Source: Elusimicrobiota bacterium (lineage in GTDB: Bacteria > Elusimicrobiota > Elusimicrobia > UBA1565 > UBA9628). Taken from it: 64,000 nucleotides of DNA. The position numbers and the translations under genes are program-made. Each line of letters starts with the position of its first letter. Within the stretch, counting starts at the first letter, position 1. The stretch spans positions 1 to 64,000 of the forward strand of contig JACRDN010000023.1 of assembly GCA_016218575.1 (NCBI GenBank), written 5' to 3'. A model generated the notes under the pieces. That model saw only the letters and a list, made by a program, of their open reading frames with translations. It was not told where the DNA came from and did not search any database. Below are positions 42,350-52,377 of this stretch, one piece after another.

Positions 42350-44491
42350 ATGGATTCCATATTGAAATGGGAAACGCCGGCGAGGCTCTCCCGCCTCAAG
42401 GATTTAGCCTACAATCTCTGGTGGTGCTGGCATCCCGAGGCGCGAGCCCTTTTTAAGCAGATAGACCGCACCCTCTGGTCCAACACCCACCATAATCCCG
42501 TCCTTCTCCTTCAGCAGTCGCTTCCCCGTTTGGAGGCTTTGGCCAAGGATTCCCGTTTCCTGGCCCACTACGACTCGGTGATCCGGGCTTTCGACCAATA
42601 CCTGGGAGACGAGGCAGCCTGGTTCAAGAGGAAGCACCCTGAATTCGCGGGCAAAAGCGTGGCTTACTTTTCCGCCGAGTTCGGCGTGCACAATTCCCTA
42701 AGGATTTACTCCGGCGGCTTGGGCATCCTGGCCGGGGATCATTGCAAGACGGCCTCGGATTTGGGCGTGCCCTTGGTGGGGGTGGGCTTCATGTACCCCC
42801 AGGGTTATGTCCAGCAGCATGTCTCGTCGGACGGCTGGCAGCAGAACGTTTACGAGCACATCGATTGGAACACGGCCCCGGTTCGGCCCGTGTTGGGGCC
42901 CTCTGGCGAGCGCCTGATCGTGGGCTTGAGCGTGGGCTCCTGGCAACTGCGCATCGCGGTCTGGGAAGTCACGGTGGGTCGGGTCAAGCTCTATCTCATG
43001 GACACCAACGTGGACGGCAACCCGCCGCACGACCGGGAGATTTCCGGCCGGCTCTACGGGGGCGACCGTACCACTCGCCTGCGCCAGGAGATCGTCCTGG
43101 GCATCGGGGGCGTGCGCATGCTGCGTGCCTTGAACATCCCCACCGCGGTCTACCACGCCAACGAGGGCCATTCCTCCTTCCTTTGCTTGGAGCTCATCCG
43201 CGAGTTGGTGGCGCAAGGCAAGAGCTTCTCGGAGGCGGCTCGGGAAACGGCGGCGGCTTGCGTGTTCACGACCCATACCCCGGTCGAGGCCGGGCACGAT
43301 GTTTTCGACGAGCAGTTGGTGGCCGAGTATTTCCGCAATTATTGGCCCTCCTTGGGCCTGGACCAGCAGTCCTTCCTCGATTTGGCCCGCTCGCCGGGGG
43401 GGGGGCCGGGCTGGAACATGACGGCGCTGGCCTTGAGGCTGAGCGGGCGTCGCAACGGGGTGAGCCGGCGGCACGGGCAGGTTTCCCGCCAGATGTGGCG
43501 GAAGCTTTGGCCGGCCGAACCCGAGGAGAAGGTTCCCATCGCCCACGTCACCAACGGCGTGCACCTGGCTACCTGGGTCCAGCAGGACCTGGGCTGGACG
43601 TTTTCCAAGTACCTGGGGCAGGACTGGTGGGAGAACCAGGACGACGCGGCCCTATGGTCCCGGGTGGCCGCCATCCCGGACGAGGAGCTTTGGCAGGTGC
43701 ATCAGCGTTCCAAGGAAGAGCTTTTTAATCTTCTGCGCGGCAGGGCCCGCCGATCCTGGATCGAGGGGCGCTCGGATTCCTCCCAGGTCGTGGCCCAGGG
43801 GGCGCTCCTGGACTCCACGGCCCTCACCATTGGGTTCGCGCGGCGCTTCGCCGGCTATAAAAGGGCGGCCCTCATCTTGCGCGACCTGGACCGCTTGAAG
43901 CGACTGCTCCTCGACCGCTGGCGGCCGGTTCAGATCGTTTTCGCGGGCAAGGCCCATCCCGCAGACGACTCCGGCAAGGCCTTGATCCAGCAGGTCTACC
44001 GCCTGGCCAAGGATACTGCCTTCGGCGGGCGCATCGCCTTCGTCGAGGACTACGACATGCACATCGCCCGCTATTTCGTGCATGGCTGCGACCTGTGGCT
44101 CAACAATCCCCTGGCTCCCCTCGAGGCCTGCGGCACCAGCGGCATAAAGGCCGCGGTCAACGGGGTTCCGAGCCTCAGCATCTTGGACGGCTGGTGGGAG
44201 GAGGGCTACAACAAAGGAAACGGCTGGCCCATCGGCGAGCCCGGAGGCCGGGGTTCGGGCGAGGCGGCCGACGCCGCGGACGCCCAGGAGATTTATGGCG
44301 CTTTGGAGAACGAGATCATTCCGCTCTTCTACGAGCGGGACCTAAGCCGCGTGCCCCACGGCTGGGTCAAGGTAATGAAGGAATCCATCCGCAGCGTCTC
44401 CCCCAACTTCTGCGCCAACCGCATGGTCAAGGAGTACGTGGAGCGGTTCTATGTTCCCGCTTTAGCGGCTCCCATCGGCGCCAAAATCTAA
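42350..44491 (+). CDS. glgP: Alpha-glucan (glycogen/maltodextrin) phosphorylase
   Basis: A 713-residue enzyme that releases glucose 1-phosphate from alpha-1,4-glucans, in the cytoplasm. It is of the shorter bacterial/archaeal type with an N-terminal DUF3417 domain (LAYNLWWCWHPEARALF). The active site includes AEFGVHNSLRIYSGGLG and HANEGHSS. The likely pyridoxal-phosphate lysine is in GTSGIKAAVNGV. No other glycogen gene is present here. Its stop overlaps the convergent small membrane gene by 4 nt. Confidence 0.95.
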   Translation: MDSILKWETPARLSRLKDLAYNLWWCWHPEARALFKQIDRTLWSNTHHNPVLLLQQSLPRLEALAKDSRFLAHYDSVIRAFDQYLGDEAAWFKRKHPEFAGKSVAYFSAEFGVHNSLRIYSGGLGILAGDHCKTASDLGVPLVGVGFMYPQGYVQQHVSSDGWQQNVYEHIDWNTAPVRPVLGPSGERLIVGLSVGSWQLRIAVWEVTVGRVKLYLMDTNVDGNPPHDREISGRLYGGDRTTRLRQEIVLGIGGVRMLRALNIPTAVYHANEGHSSFLCLELIRELVAQGKSFSEAARETAAACVFTTHTPVEAGHDVFDEQLVAEYFRNYWPSLGLDQQSFLDLARSPGGGPGWNMTALALRLSGRRNGVSRRHGQVSRQMWRKLWPAEPEEKVPIAHVTNGVHLATWVQQDLGWTFSKYLGQDWWENQDDAALWSRVAAIPDEELWQVHQRSKEELFNLLRGRARRSWIEGRSDSSQVVAQGALLDSTALTIGFARRFAGYKRAALILRDLDRLKRLLLDRWRPVQIVFAGKAHPADDSGKALIQQVYRLAKDTAFGGRIAFVEDYDMHIARYFVHGCDLWLNNPLAPLEACGTSGIKAAVNGVPSLSILDGWWEEGYNKGNGWPIGEPGGRGSGEAADAADAQEIYGALENEIIPLFYERDLSRVPHGWVKVMKESIRSVSPNFCANRMVKEYVERFYVPALAAPIGAKI

Positions 44492-44808
44492 GAATCCACT
44501 TCTTCTAGGGCTTCGCCCTGGTCATTGAGAACAAAGAAAGCCGCAGGTTCTCCCTGGGCCCGGGCCGAGGCCCGGGCCCTATACATCTCATCCACGGCCT
44601 CGGGTTGCTTCTCGAAATCGCCCAGGAAATCAACCCCCGAGGCGCGGCGCTTGACCACCCTGAAATAACCCTTCTCGATCGGGCGCTCGGCATAGAGGAG
44701 CGCCACTTCCGCGGGGATTTTCGGGCGGCCGTATTTCTTGATGATTTTAATGAAGACCCAGCCCAGGAGGAAGGGCAGGACGAGGTAATAGAACACCAGG
44801 ACGAGCAT
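44488..44808 (-). CDS. Small single-pass membrane protein
   Basis: A 106-residue product with one N-terminal helix (MLVLVFYYLVLPFLLGWVFI). The body is charged and cytoplasmic (RRASGVDFLGDFEKQPEAVD). No family was recognised. Its start overlaps the upstream FprA-like stop (TAATG), so it may be a membrane tether or partner of that reductase. Confidence 0.75.
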   Translation of the reverse strand: MLVLVFYYLVLPFLLGWVFIKIIKKYGRPKIPAEVALLYAERPIEKGYFRVVKRRASGVDFLGDFEKQPEAVDEMYRARASARAQGEPAAFFVLNDQGEALEEVDS

Positions 44809-46205
44809 TAGGCGCTTTTCAAGGCCTGGAGCATGTCCTCGACGCGGGTGAATTTCTCGCGGATCTTCCTTTGACGCGAGCCATTCTCCACTTCGAGCTT
44901 GTCGAGGACCTTCCAGGAGGGAAAATCAATGAAGCGGACGCCGCGCTCGAGCAGGAGGCGCGGCATGGCCTCCGGGTCGGAATCGGGGGCCTCGGCCTTA
45001 AACAGCCCTTTGGCCGCGTCCTCGAGCATGGCCTTGACCGTGGCCACGGAATCGGCGCGATTAGTGCCGATGAGCCCCGAGGGGCCGCGCTTGGCCCAGC
45101 CCACCGCGTACTCCGCGGGAAGGACTTGGCCCGAGGCAGAGTCGAGGACGCGCCCGTCCTTGTTCGGGATCTTGCCGCTTTTTTCGTCGAAGGGCACTCC
45201 CGGGATCGGGATGCCCCGGTAGCCCACCGAGCGAAAGACCAGCCCCGCGGGAATGGTCTCGTATTGCCCGGTGCCCTTGGCGGAGACTCCTCCCTTGCCG
45301 TCCGGGACCAAAGCGTTCTTCTCGAGTTTGAGGGCCTTGACTTTCCCATCCGCCCCCAGAGCCTCCACGGGAGAGACGCAGAAGCGCAGGCGCACCTTCC
45401 TCTCCCGGCTTCCCTCGCCCAGCCGTGCGCGGCAAGCCGCGTACTCGACGTTCTTTTTGGTCTCCAGATCGGAGAGGGCGGCCTTGGAGGCCTCGTCGCC
45501 CAACTCGATTTCTTTGGGGTTGACCACCAGATCGGCCGATTCCAAGTGGCCGATCTCCTGGATCTCGGCAGGAGAATAGGCGGCTTGGGCCGGGCCGCGC
45601 CGACCCAGAAGGTAAATCGTCTTGATCCGGCTCTTCCTCAAGGCTTCCAAGGCGTAGCCCGCGATGTCGGTGCTCTTGAGCTTCTCCGGGTCCTGGGCCA
45701 GGATGCGGGTGACGTCCATGGCCACGTTGCCGATGCCGATGACGGCCGCGGACTCGCAGGACAGGTCGAAGGATTCCTCGCGATAGTCGGGATGGCCGTT
45801 GTACCAGCCCACGAAGGCCGTGGCGGAATGGTTGCCCGCCAGATCCTCCCCTGGAATGCCGAGGCGGCGGTCGCTTTCGTTGCCCACGGCGTAGACGATC
45901 TGACCGTAGCGCCGGCGCAAGTCCGCGGCCTGTATGTCCCGTCCGAGCTTCACGTTGCCGAAGAACCTGAACTCGGGCATGACCGCGATCTTTTCGTAGA
46001 CCACGGTGACGCTCTTGATCTTCTGATGGTCGGGAGCGACCCCTCCGCGCACCAGGCCGTAGGGGGTGGGCAGGCGGTCGAACATGTCCACCCGCACGGG
46101 AATTTCTTTTTGCTTGAGAAGGGCCTCGGCGGCGTAGAAGCCGGAGGGGCCCGAGCCGACGACGGCCACGCGCAATGGGCGGCTGGCGCTTCCTCTGTCA
46201 GTCAT
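44808..46205 (-). CDS. FprA-type ferredoxin/adrenodoxin-NADP+ reductase
   Basis: About 465 residues. FAD site VVGSGPSGFYAAEAL is near the start and DRLPTPYGLVRGGVAPDH is diagnostic of the adrenodoxin-reductase family. The NADP site is IGIGNVAMDVTRIL, and GWAKRGPSGLIGTNRADS is also typical. It passes electrons between NADPH and ferredoxin. I use the ATG at 46205, which has GAGGTG 6 nt upstream, rather than GTG at 46214. Its redox partner is not in the window. Confidence 0.93.
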   Translation of the reverse strand: MTDRGSASRPLRVAVVGSGPSGFYAAEALLKQKEIPVRVDMFDRLPTPYGLVRGGVAPDHQKIKSVTVVYEKIAVMPEFRFFGNVKLGRDIQAADLRRRYGQIVYAVGNESDRRLGIPGEDLAGNHSATAFVGWYNGHPDYREESFDLSCESAAVIGIGNVAMDVTRILAQDPEKLKSTDIAGYALEALRKSRIKTIYLLGRRGPAQAAYSPAEIQEIGHLESADLVVNPKEIELGDEASKAALSDLETKKNVEYAACRARLGEGSRERKVRLRFCVSPVEALGADGKVKALKLEKNALVPDGKGGVSAKGTGQYETIPAGLVFRSVGYRGIPIPGVPFDEKSGKIPNKDGRVLDSASGQVLPAEYAVGWAKRGPSGLIGTNRADSVATVKAMLEDAAKGLFKAEAPDSDPEAMPRLLLERGVRFIDFPSWKVLDKLEVENGSRQRKIREKFTRVEDMLQALKSA

Positions 46206-46232
46206 GGATGTCACCTCATTTTATCAAAAATC

Positions 46233-46925
46233 TCAGAAACGCCTCAGACGCAACATTAGGACCAAGTGGTTTTTCAGTTCCCGCCACCGGTTTAGCTTGG
46301 AATAGCCCTGCTCGCGCGTGGAGAGCACGGCTGGGATCTCCTCGAGCTTGCGGTGATTTTTGACGAAACGCACCGCGATCTCGGCGTTAAGCTCGAAGCC
46401 GTTCGAGACAAGGCGCATGGCCTTGAGAAGAGAGGCCCGGTAGAGCCTGAAAATCGTGGTGTACGAGGTCAGGCGCCGAGAGAAGAGCAGACGGTAGAGG
46501 CCGTTGATGACCGCGCTCGGAAGCCTCCGGGTCCATGACACCTTAGCCAGGCCCTCGGGCGTGAGTAAGGGGGAGCCGGAGACCATGTCCGCCCAGGTCT
46601 CCTTCTGGTGGGCCAGAAGCTGGGCGATTTGGGATGGGTGGAAGGTAAGATCGGCGTCCAAGGTCATGATCCACTGGCCCTTGGCTTGGGCAAACCCAGT
46701 TCTTAGGGCCGCGCCCATGCCGCGATTGGAGCCGTGGCTCAGCACCTTGATGGAGGGATAGGCGGAGAGGACTTTCATGGCCTCGGCGCTGCCGTCCGTG
46801 GAGCCGTCGTCAACGAGGATGACCTCGTAGAGCATGCCTAGGCTTTGCAGGGAGGGGCAGAGTTCCGTCTCGAAGCGGCGTATGTTCTCCTCTTCGTTGT
46901 GGCAGGGGATGATGACCGAGAGCAT
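46233..46925 (-). CDS. Family 2 glycosyltransferase
   Basis: A 230-residue product starting MLSVIIPCHNEEENIRR with the GT-A fold markers VDDGSTDGS and DADLTFHP. There is no C-terminal membrane domain, so it resembles soluble dolichyl-phosphate-mannose-synthase-like enzymes. It lies 9 nt from the UDP-xylose synthase gene and shares its strand. It probably transfers a sugar to a lipid carrier or polysaccharide. Confidence 0.9.
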   Translation of the reverse strand: MLSVIIPCHNEEENIRRFETELCPSLQSLGMLYEVILVDDGSTDGSAEAMKVLSAYPSIKVLSHGSNRGMGAALRTGFAQAKGQWIMTLDADLTFHPSQIAQLLAHQKETWADMVSGSPLLTPEGLAKVSWTRRLPSAVINGLYRLLFSRRLTSYTTIFRLYRASLLKAMRLVSNGFELNAEIAVRFVKNHRKLEEIPAVLSTREQGYSKLNRWRELKNHLVLMLRLRRF

Positions 46926-46934
46926 GGCCGCGGC

Positions 46935-47867
46935 CTACTTCAGGCTCTGGCGGAAATAGTCGATGGTGGCCGACAAGCCCTTCTCGAGGCCGATCCGGGG
47001 CTTCCAGCCGAGTCGGGACCAGGCCAGGGATATGTCCGGGCAGCGGACCTTGGGGTCGTCCGTGGGCAAGGGCTTGAAAACGATTTTCGACCTGGAGCCG
47101 GTGAGGCGCCGGATGGTCCGCGCGATTTCCAGGATGGCGGTCTCCTGGGGGTTTCCGATGTTGACGGGGCTTTCGACGCCGCCATGCAGGAGAAGATCGA
47201 GTCCGCTCACGAGGTCGTCCACGTAGCAGAAGCTGCGAGTTTGGGAGCCATTTCCGTATATCGTGAGGGGCTTGCCCTTCAGGGCCTGGGTGATGAAATT
47301 GGGAACGGCCCGGCCATCGCTTTGGCGCATGCGGGGCCCGTAGGTGTTGAAGATTCGGGCGATGCGCACGGGCATCTTGTGCGAGCGGTGGTAGGCCGTG
47401 GCTAGGGCCTCGGCGAAACGCTTGGCCTCGTCGTAGACTCCCCGCGGGCCTATGGGATTGACGTTGCCCCAGTAAGTCTCGGGCTGGGGGTTGACCTGGG
47501 GGTCGCCGTACACCTCCGAGGTGGAGGCCAGCATGAACACGGCCTTCTTGTCCTTGGCCAGGCCCAGGGCTTTGTGGGTTCCCAAGGCGCCCACCTTGAG
47601 GGTCGGTATGGGGAATTTGGCGTAGTCCTCGGGGCTGGCGGGACTGGCGAAATGGAGCACTGCGTCGAGAGGGCCAGGCACGTGGATGAAATTGGTCACG
47701 TCCATCTTGATGAAGGAAAACTTGGGGTTCTTGAATAGCTCCTGGATGTTCTCGGGCTGTCCCGTGATAAGGTTGTCGAGGACGATGACATAATGGCCCT
47801 GCGAGAGAAAGCGCTCGGCCAGGTGGCTGCCCAGGAAGCCCGCGCCGCCCGTGATGAGGATGCGCAT
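46935..47867 (-). CDS. UDP-glucuronate decarboxylase (UDP-xylose synthase)
   Basis: A 310-residue short-chain dehydrogenase-type enzyme. The NAD loop is GGAGFLGS (7-14) and the catalytic pair Tyr145/Lys149 is in [12 protein letters not shown]. The block STSEVYGDP and [12 protein letters not shown] are typical of UXS. It converts UDP-glucuronate, the product of the adjacent UDP-glucose dehydrogenase, to UDP-xylose. The two adjacent genes thus form a pathway from UDP-glucose to UDP-xylose. Confidence 0.93.
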   Translation of the reverse strand: MRILITGGAGFLGSHLAERFLSQGHYVIVLDNLITGQPENIQELFKNPKFSFIKMDVTNFIHVPGPLDAVLHFASPASPEDYAKFPIPTLKVGALGTHKALGLAKDKKAVFMLASTSEVYGDPQVNPQPETYWGNVNPIGPRGVYDEAKRFAEALATAYHRSHKMPVRIARIFNTYGPRMRQSDGRAVPNFITQALKGKPLTIYGNGSQTRSFCYVDDLVSGLDLLLHGGVESPVNIGNPQETAILEIARTIRRLTGSRSKIVFKPLPTDDPKVRCPDISLAWSRLGWKPRIGLEKGLSATIDYFRQSLK

Positions 47868-47876
47868 GGTGAGAAG

Positions 47877-49211
47877 CTAAGGCTTGCCCACGCCGCGGTA
47901 AGTGAAGCCCGCCTTGCGCAGGTCCTCGCCGGAGTAGAAGTTGCGGCCGTCCAGGAGGAGGGGCACGCGCATGATCTTCTTCAAGCGCTTCCAGTCGAGC
48001 TCGCGGAACTGGGGCCAGTCCGTGACGAGAGCGAGCGCGTCGGCGCCCTGGGCGCAGGCGTAGGCATCGCGGCAGAACTCGACGCCTTTCAAGGCCGCGA
48101 GCTTCTTGGCTCCCGGCATGGCCACCGGGTCCGTGGCCCGGACGCGGACCCGGCGCTCCAAGAGCATGCGGACGATGTCGAGGCTTGGGGCGAAGCGCAT
48201 GTCGTCGGTGTGGGGTTTGAAGGAAAGCCCAAGGAGGCCCACCGTCTTTCCCTCGAGATTCCACAGGGTTTCCTCGATCTTGCGCGGGATCCAGGTTTTC
48301 TGGTGCTCGTTGATGTCCTTGACCACCTTGAGGAGCGAGAAATCGTAGCCCTTTTGCTTGCTGATCCAATAGAAGGCCTCGAGGTCCTTGGGAAAACAGA
48401 AGCCGCCGAAGCCGATCCCCGCCTTGAGGAAAAGCGGCCCGATGCGCCGGTCGAGGCCCATGCCGTGCGCCACCTGCGTCACGTCGGCGCCCACCTTCTC
48501 GCAGAGGGTCGCGACCGCGTTGATGTAGGAGATCTTGGTGGCCAAAAACGAGTTCGAGGCGTGCTTGATGAGCTCGGCGCTTTTCACGTCGGTGGCGATC
48601 ACCGGGGCTGAGATCGGCTTGTAAAGCTTGCGCAAGGCCTCCTCGGCCCGCGGCGAAGATATCCCGAGCACGATGCGGTCGGGGTGGAGGAAGTCGTTGA
48701 CAGCGCTTCCCTCGCTCAAGAACTCGGGGTTGGAGGCGACGTCGTAGGAAAACCCGTTCTTCTTGTGACGCGATATGGTGCGGCTCACCCATTCGCCCGT
48801 CTCCACAGGCACCGTGGACTTGTCCACGATCACGGCGTACTCCTTTAAATTTTTGGCGATCTCCTCGGCCACCGCCTCCACGGAGGAAAGATCGGCCGAG
48901 CCGTCGTGGCGGGGAGGAGTCCCCACGGCGATGAAGATGATCTCGGCCTGTCGCTTTCCCTCGCGCATTCCCGCCTTGACGCTGGAGACGAAGCGCAGGC
49001 GGCCTTCCTTGAGGTTTCTGGAGAAGAGCTCGGCAAGGCCTGGCTCGTAGATGGGAAGCCGCCCGGCCTTGAGTGCCGCGATCTTGCGCGGGTCTGAATC
49101 CACGCAAACGACCCGATGGCCGATTTCGGCAAGACAGGTTCCCGTGACCAGACCCACGTAGCCTGAACCAATCACGCAGACCTGGCAGAGGTCGGGATCA
49201 CACTTGACCAT
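47877..49211 (-). CDS. ugd: UDP-glucose 6-dehydrogenase
   Basis: A 444-residue NAD-dependent enzyme oxidising UDP-glucose to UDP-glucuronate. The NAD site is VIGSGYVGLVTGTCLAE and the catalytic Cys near 272 is in GFGGFCFPKD. I use the ATG at 49211 (MVKCDPDLCQVCVIG). Further upstream residues would overlap the divergent promoter. It supplies the next gene with UDP-glucuronate. Confidence 0.95.
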   Translation of the reverse strand: MVKCDPDLCQVCVIGSGYVGLVTGTCLAEIGHRVVCVDSDPRKIAALKAGRLPIYEPGLAELFSRNLKEGRLRFVSSVKAGMREGKRQAEIIFIAVGTPPRHDGSADLSSVEAVAEEIAKNLKEYAVIVDKSTVPVETGEWVSRTISRHKKNGFSYDVASNPEFLSEGSAVNDFLHPDRIVLGISSPRAEEALRKLYKPISAPVIATDVKSAELIKHASNSFLATKISYINAVATLCEKVGADVTQVAHGMGLDRRIGPLFLKAGIGFGGFCFPKDLEAFYWISKQKGYDFSLLKVVKDINEHQKTWIPRKIEETLWNLEGKTVGLLGLSFKPHTDDMRFAPSLDIVRMLLERRVRVRATDPVAMPGAKKLAALKGVEFCRDAYACAQGADALALVTDWPQFRELDWKRLKKIMRVPLLLDGRNFYSGEDLRKAGFTYRGVGKP

Positions 49212-49259
49212 TGTATAATTCCCATTCTTACAAAAAATGTCCGCCTTGTAAACGGAGCA

Positions 49260-49288
49260 TTGCAAGAAGCGGATTTGTGAGTTACAAT
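49260..49288 (+). promoter_or_regulatory. Promoter of the WbpA/WecC-like gene
   Basis: TTGCAA (49260-49265), a 17-bp spacer and TACAAT (49283-49288), which ends 9 nt before the ATG at 49298. The rest of the 86-bp divergent gap contains TATAAT on the plus strand (49214-49219) and a TTACAA/TTGTAA inverted repeat. Confidence 0.6.
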
Positions 49289-49297
49289 ACCACCTTG

Positions 49298-50593
49298 ATG
49301 GATTTCTTGGACCGCCTGAGGGAGCGCTCGCTCACCGTCGGGGTCTTGGGCCTGGGCTATGTCGGGCTGCCCCTGGCCATGGAGTTCTGCCGCAAGGGCT
49401 TCAAGACCGTGGGCTTCGAGGTCAACCCGGAGCGGGTCGCGGATCTCAAGCGCGGCAAATCCTACGTCTTGGACGTTTCCTCTGGCGAACTCAAGAAGTA
49501 CCTGGAGGCCGGCCTCTTCCGGGCCACGGACGCCGTCAAGCTCCTGCCCGAGTGCGACGTCATCTTCATCTGCGTGCAGACTCCCTTGCGCAAGAGCAAG
49601 GAGCCCGACGTCAGCAACATCTGCGCCGCGGCCGAGCGCATTTCCCATAACCTGAGGAAGGGCCAGCTCATCATCCTCGAGAGCACCACTTTCCCCGGGA
49701 CCACCGACGACATCATCCTCCCCATCCTCAATAAAAATGGGCGCAGGCTGGGCCGGGACTTTTTCCTGGCTTTCTCTCCCGAGCGGGTGGACCCCGGCAA
49801 TAAGAATTTCAACATCGCCAACACCCCGAAGGTGGTGGGCGGCACGGACCCCATGTCCCGCAAGCTTGCCCAGGCGGTCTACTCCGAGATCGTGCGCGAG
49901 GTCGTGCCCGTCTCCTCCACTCAGGCGGCCGAGATGGTCAAGCTCTTGGAGAACTCCTTCCGCGCCGTCAATATCGCGCTCGTCAACGAGATGGCTCAGA
50001 TTTGCAACAAGCTGGGACTCGATGTCTGGGAGATCATCGCGGCCGCGGCCACCAAGCCCTTCGGCTTTACTCCCTTTTACCCGGGGCCCGGGATCGGCGG
50101 GCACTGCATCCCCAAGGACCCCCAGCTCCTGGCTTGGAAGATGAAGACCCTCAATTTCGAGCCGCGCTTCCTCCAGATCGCCTCGGCTATCAATGGCACC
50201 ATGCCCCGCTACACCGTGGAGCGCATCGCCCATCTCCTCAACGAAAGCCGCAAGCCGTTGAACGGCAGCCGCATCCTGATCCTGGGCGTGGCCTACAAGC
50301 CCAATACCTCGGACTACCGGGAGTCCCCTTCCTTGGACGTGATGCAGCTTCTCATCGAGGCCAAGGCCCAGGTCGCCTACCACGACCCCTTCGTGCCCAA
50401 GCTGTCCTTGGCGGGCCAGAGCTTCAGCTGTTCGCCGCTGACCGCCCAGGCGCTCAAGGCCAGCGACTGCGTCGCCATCCTCACCGGCCATCGGGACGTG
50501 GATTACGACAAGGTTCTGCGTCACAGCCCCTGGGTTTTCGACGCCCGCAACGCAACCCAGGGAATCGCCCGTCCCAATCTCCAGAGGCTTTGA
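49298..50593 (+). CDS. UDP-N-acetylglucosamine/mannosamine 6-dehydrogenase (WbpA/WecC type)
   Basis: A 431-residue nucleotide-sugar dehydrogenase. The NAD site is VGVLGLGYVGLPLA and the catalytic Cys270 lies in GPGIGGHCIPKDP. The pattern FTPFYPGPGIGGHC resembles WbpA, which makes UDP-GlcNAc uronate, more than UDP-glucose dehydrogenase. The substrate is not certain. I start at the ATG at 49298. It is divergent from ugd and joined to the downstream kinase gene by TGATG. Confidence 0.92.
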   Translation: MDFLDRLRERSLTVGVLGLGYVGLPLAMEFCRKGFKTVGFEVNPERVADLKRGKSYVLDVSSGELKKYLEAGLFRATDAVKLLPECDVIFICVQTPLRKSKEPDVSNICAAAERISHNLRKGQLIILESTTFPGTTDDIILPILNKNGRRLGRDFFLAFSPERVDPGNKNFNIANTPKVVGGTDPMSRKLAQAVYSEIVREVVPVSSTQAAEMVKLLENSFRAVNIALVNEMAQICNKLGLDVWEIIAAAATKPFGFTPFYPGPGIGGHCIPKDPQLLAWKMKTLNFEPRFLQIASAINGTMPRYTVERIAHLLNESRKPLNGSRILILGVAYKPNTSDYRESPSLDVMQLLIEAKAQVAYHDPFVPKLSLAGQSFSCSPLTAQALKASDCVAILTGHRDVDYDKVLRHSPWVFDARNATQGIARPNLQRL

Positions 50594-52377
50594 TGCCCGA
50601 GGCCAGCCCCTCGCCGTTCGAAAGGCAGTCCCTCGAGGCCTTGAAAGGCTTGGGCAAGGCCTTGGGGCAGATGTCGCTCTATAAGGTGGGCCATCCCGCG
50701 GTCGCCGAGACCCTGAAGGCGGTTTTGGCGGAGCTATCGGCGGTCTTGGAACAAACTTCCGAAGGGGAGCTCGCCTATTCCCTGGACCAAGACAAGCTCA
50801 TCGCCAATGGCCGCATCGCGGGGCTTCTGTCGCGCCTGCCCTCGGCTATTCCGGCTTTTTTCACGCGCTTTAAGATAGGCAGTCTCACTTTGAAGCGGGG
50901 CTTGGAGTATCAGGAGTTGGTGGCGTTATGCGAGCTCTCGGCGGCGCGGCAGGACTTGGGCCAGCCGGGCCAAGCCTTCCTCGACGCTAAGGGAGCCTCC
51001 CATATCCTTCTCAACGAGGCGGTCTACACCAAGCTCAAGGCCGTGGACCTCAACGAGGCCCTGCAGAACAAGTCAGCGGAGAGCACCATCCAGGCCCTCA
51101 TCCAGAAGGCCGTGCCCAACGCGGCCCAGCACGGGGAGCTTTACGAGAAGGTGATGCATCTGTTGCAGGACGACGTGGAGCGCCGCGTGGAGGAGGTCGT
51201 CTCGCCCATCCGCAAGGAGAAGAGCCGCCTCGAAAACGAGCAGGCCCGTACCATGAGCGTGCTCCAGAACGTGGCGGAGGGCGTGGTCATGGTGGACGAT
51301 CAGGGCCGGGTTCTCATGATGAACCCCGCCGCGGAGCAGATTTATGGGGCCTCCTTGGCCCAGCTGGCGGGCAAGCCCCTGTCGGAGGCCGTGGGGGAGA
51401 ACCATGTCACGGCCTTGGCCGCCGAGATCGCCACGCCCACGGACCGCCCCATCAAACCAGAGGTCAAGGTGCTGGCCGACGAGGAGACCCGCAGAGTGGT
51501 CAAGGCCGCCGGGGCCATGGTCCAGAACGAAGCCGGCAAGGTCGTGGGCATGGTCTCGGCTCTCACCGACTCGGTCAAGCATAAGGAGTTCCAGAGCCTC
51601 CAGCGCGACTTCGTGGCCCACGTGACCCACGAGCTGCGGGCTCCCCTGTCCTCCATACGCGCGGCGTTGGAGATACTGCAGGACGAGGTCTCGGCCAAGA
51701 TCGAGCAAAAGGATAACCAGGTTTTGGGCACGGCCATCCGCAACAGTGAGAGGCTCTCGGGCCTCATCGACAGCATTTTGGATTTCTCCAAGATCGAATC
51801 GGGGCAGATGACGGTCTACCCCAAGAGGGCCTCCGCAGAGAGCCTGGCGCGCGAGGCCGTGGAAAGCCTGACCCCCTGGGCCAAGAAGCAGGGGCTGGCC
51901 CTGACCTTGTCGCTGGGGCAGGCCTTGCCTCTGGTCGCGGCCGATGCCAAGCGCACCGTCCAGGTCCTCGTTAATCTCATCTCGAACGCCATCAAGTTTA
52001 CCCCAGCCGGGGGCCGAATCACGGTGAGCGCCAACTGGCCCAAGGCGCTGGGCAAGGCGTCTCTGGGCGAGAAGCAGCTTCTTTTTTCGGTGGTGGACAC
52101 GGGCTGCGGGATTGCCAAGGACGATCAGGACCGGATATTCGAGAAATTCGTCCAGATCGCATCGGGCGAGCTGCACGTGGGAGGGACGGGCTTGGGGCTG
52201 GCCATCGCCAAGGCCCTGGTCCACATGCAGGAGGGCAAGATGTGGGTGGAAAGCGAGTCCGGCAAGGGCTCGACATTTTATTTCACTTTGCCCGTGCACC
52301 ACGAGCCGGCCGAGCCGGCTTTGCGCAAGCCTGCGCCGCGCTCGCTCTGGCAGAGGATACTCGGCCTTTTTCAATGA
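50593..52377 (+). CDS. Soluble sensor histidine kinase with a long N-terminal domain
   Basis: A 594-residue product without transmembrane segments. Residues 1-210 form an unrecognised helical domain. A PAS domain follows at about 225-335 ([20 protein letters not shown]). HisKA carries His346 ([12 protein letters not shown]), and the ATPase domain at about 455-570 has [15 protein letters not shown] and [14 protein letters not shown]. The start codon overlaps the sugar dehydrogenase stop (TGATG), an odd pairing. No response regulator is adjacent. Its last 95 nt overlap convergent comF. Confidence 0.92.
   Translation: MPEASPSPFERQSLEALKGLGKALGQMSLYKVGHPAVAETLKAVLAELSAVLEQTSEGELAYSLDQDKLIANGRIAGLLSRLPSAIPAFFTRFKIGSLTLKRGLEYQELVALCELSAARQDLGQPGQAFLDAKGASHILLNEAVYTKLKAVDLNEALQNKSAESTIQALIQKAVPNAAQHGELYEKVMHLLQDDVERRVEEVVSPIRKEKSRLENEQARTMSVLQNVAEGVVMVDDQGRVLMMNPAAEQIYGASLAQLAGKPLSEAVGENHVTALAAEIATPTDRPIKPEVKVLADEETRRVVKAAGAMVQNEAGKVVGMVSALTDSVKHKEFQSLQRDFVAHVTHELRAPLSSIRAALEILQDEVSAKIEQKDNQVLGTAIRNSERLSGLIDSILDFSKIESGQMTVYPKRASAESLAREAVESLTPWAKKQGLALTLSLGQALPLVAADAKRTVQVLVNLISNAIKFTPAGGRITVSANWPKALGKASLGEKQLLFSVVDTGCGIAKDDQDRIFEKFVQIASGELHVGGTGLGLAIAKALVHMQEGKMWVESESGKGSTFYFTLPVHHEPAEPALRKPAPRSLWQRILGLFQ

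Noticed and set aside
46810-49107. A 765-codon open frame on the minus strand, out of frame with ugd and the UDP-xylose synthase gene
   Set aside because: Composition is Arg/Pro/Gly/Ala-rich with no recognisable motif, and both genes in the other frame have complete catalytic motifs. Long shadow frames are expected at this G+C content.
49172-50524. A 450-codon frame antisense to the WbpA/WecC-like gene
   Set aside because: Antisense of a well-supported enzyme gene; low-complexity Gly/Asp/Glu translation and no start signals.
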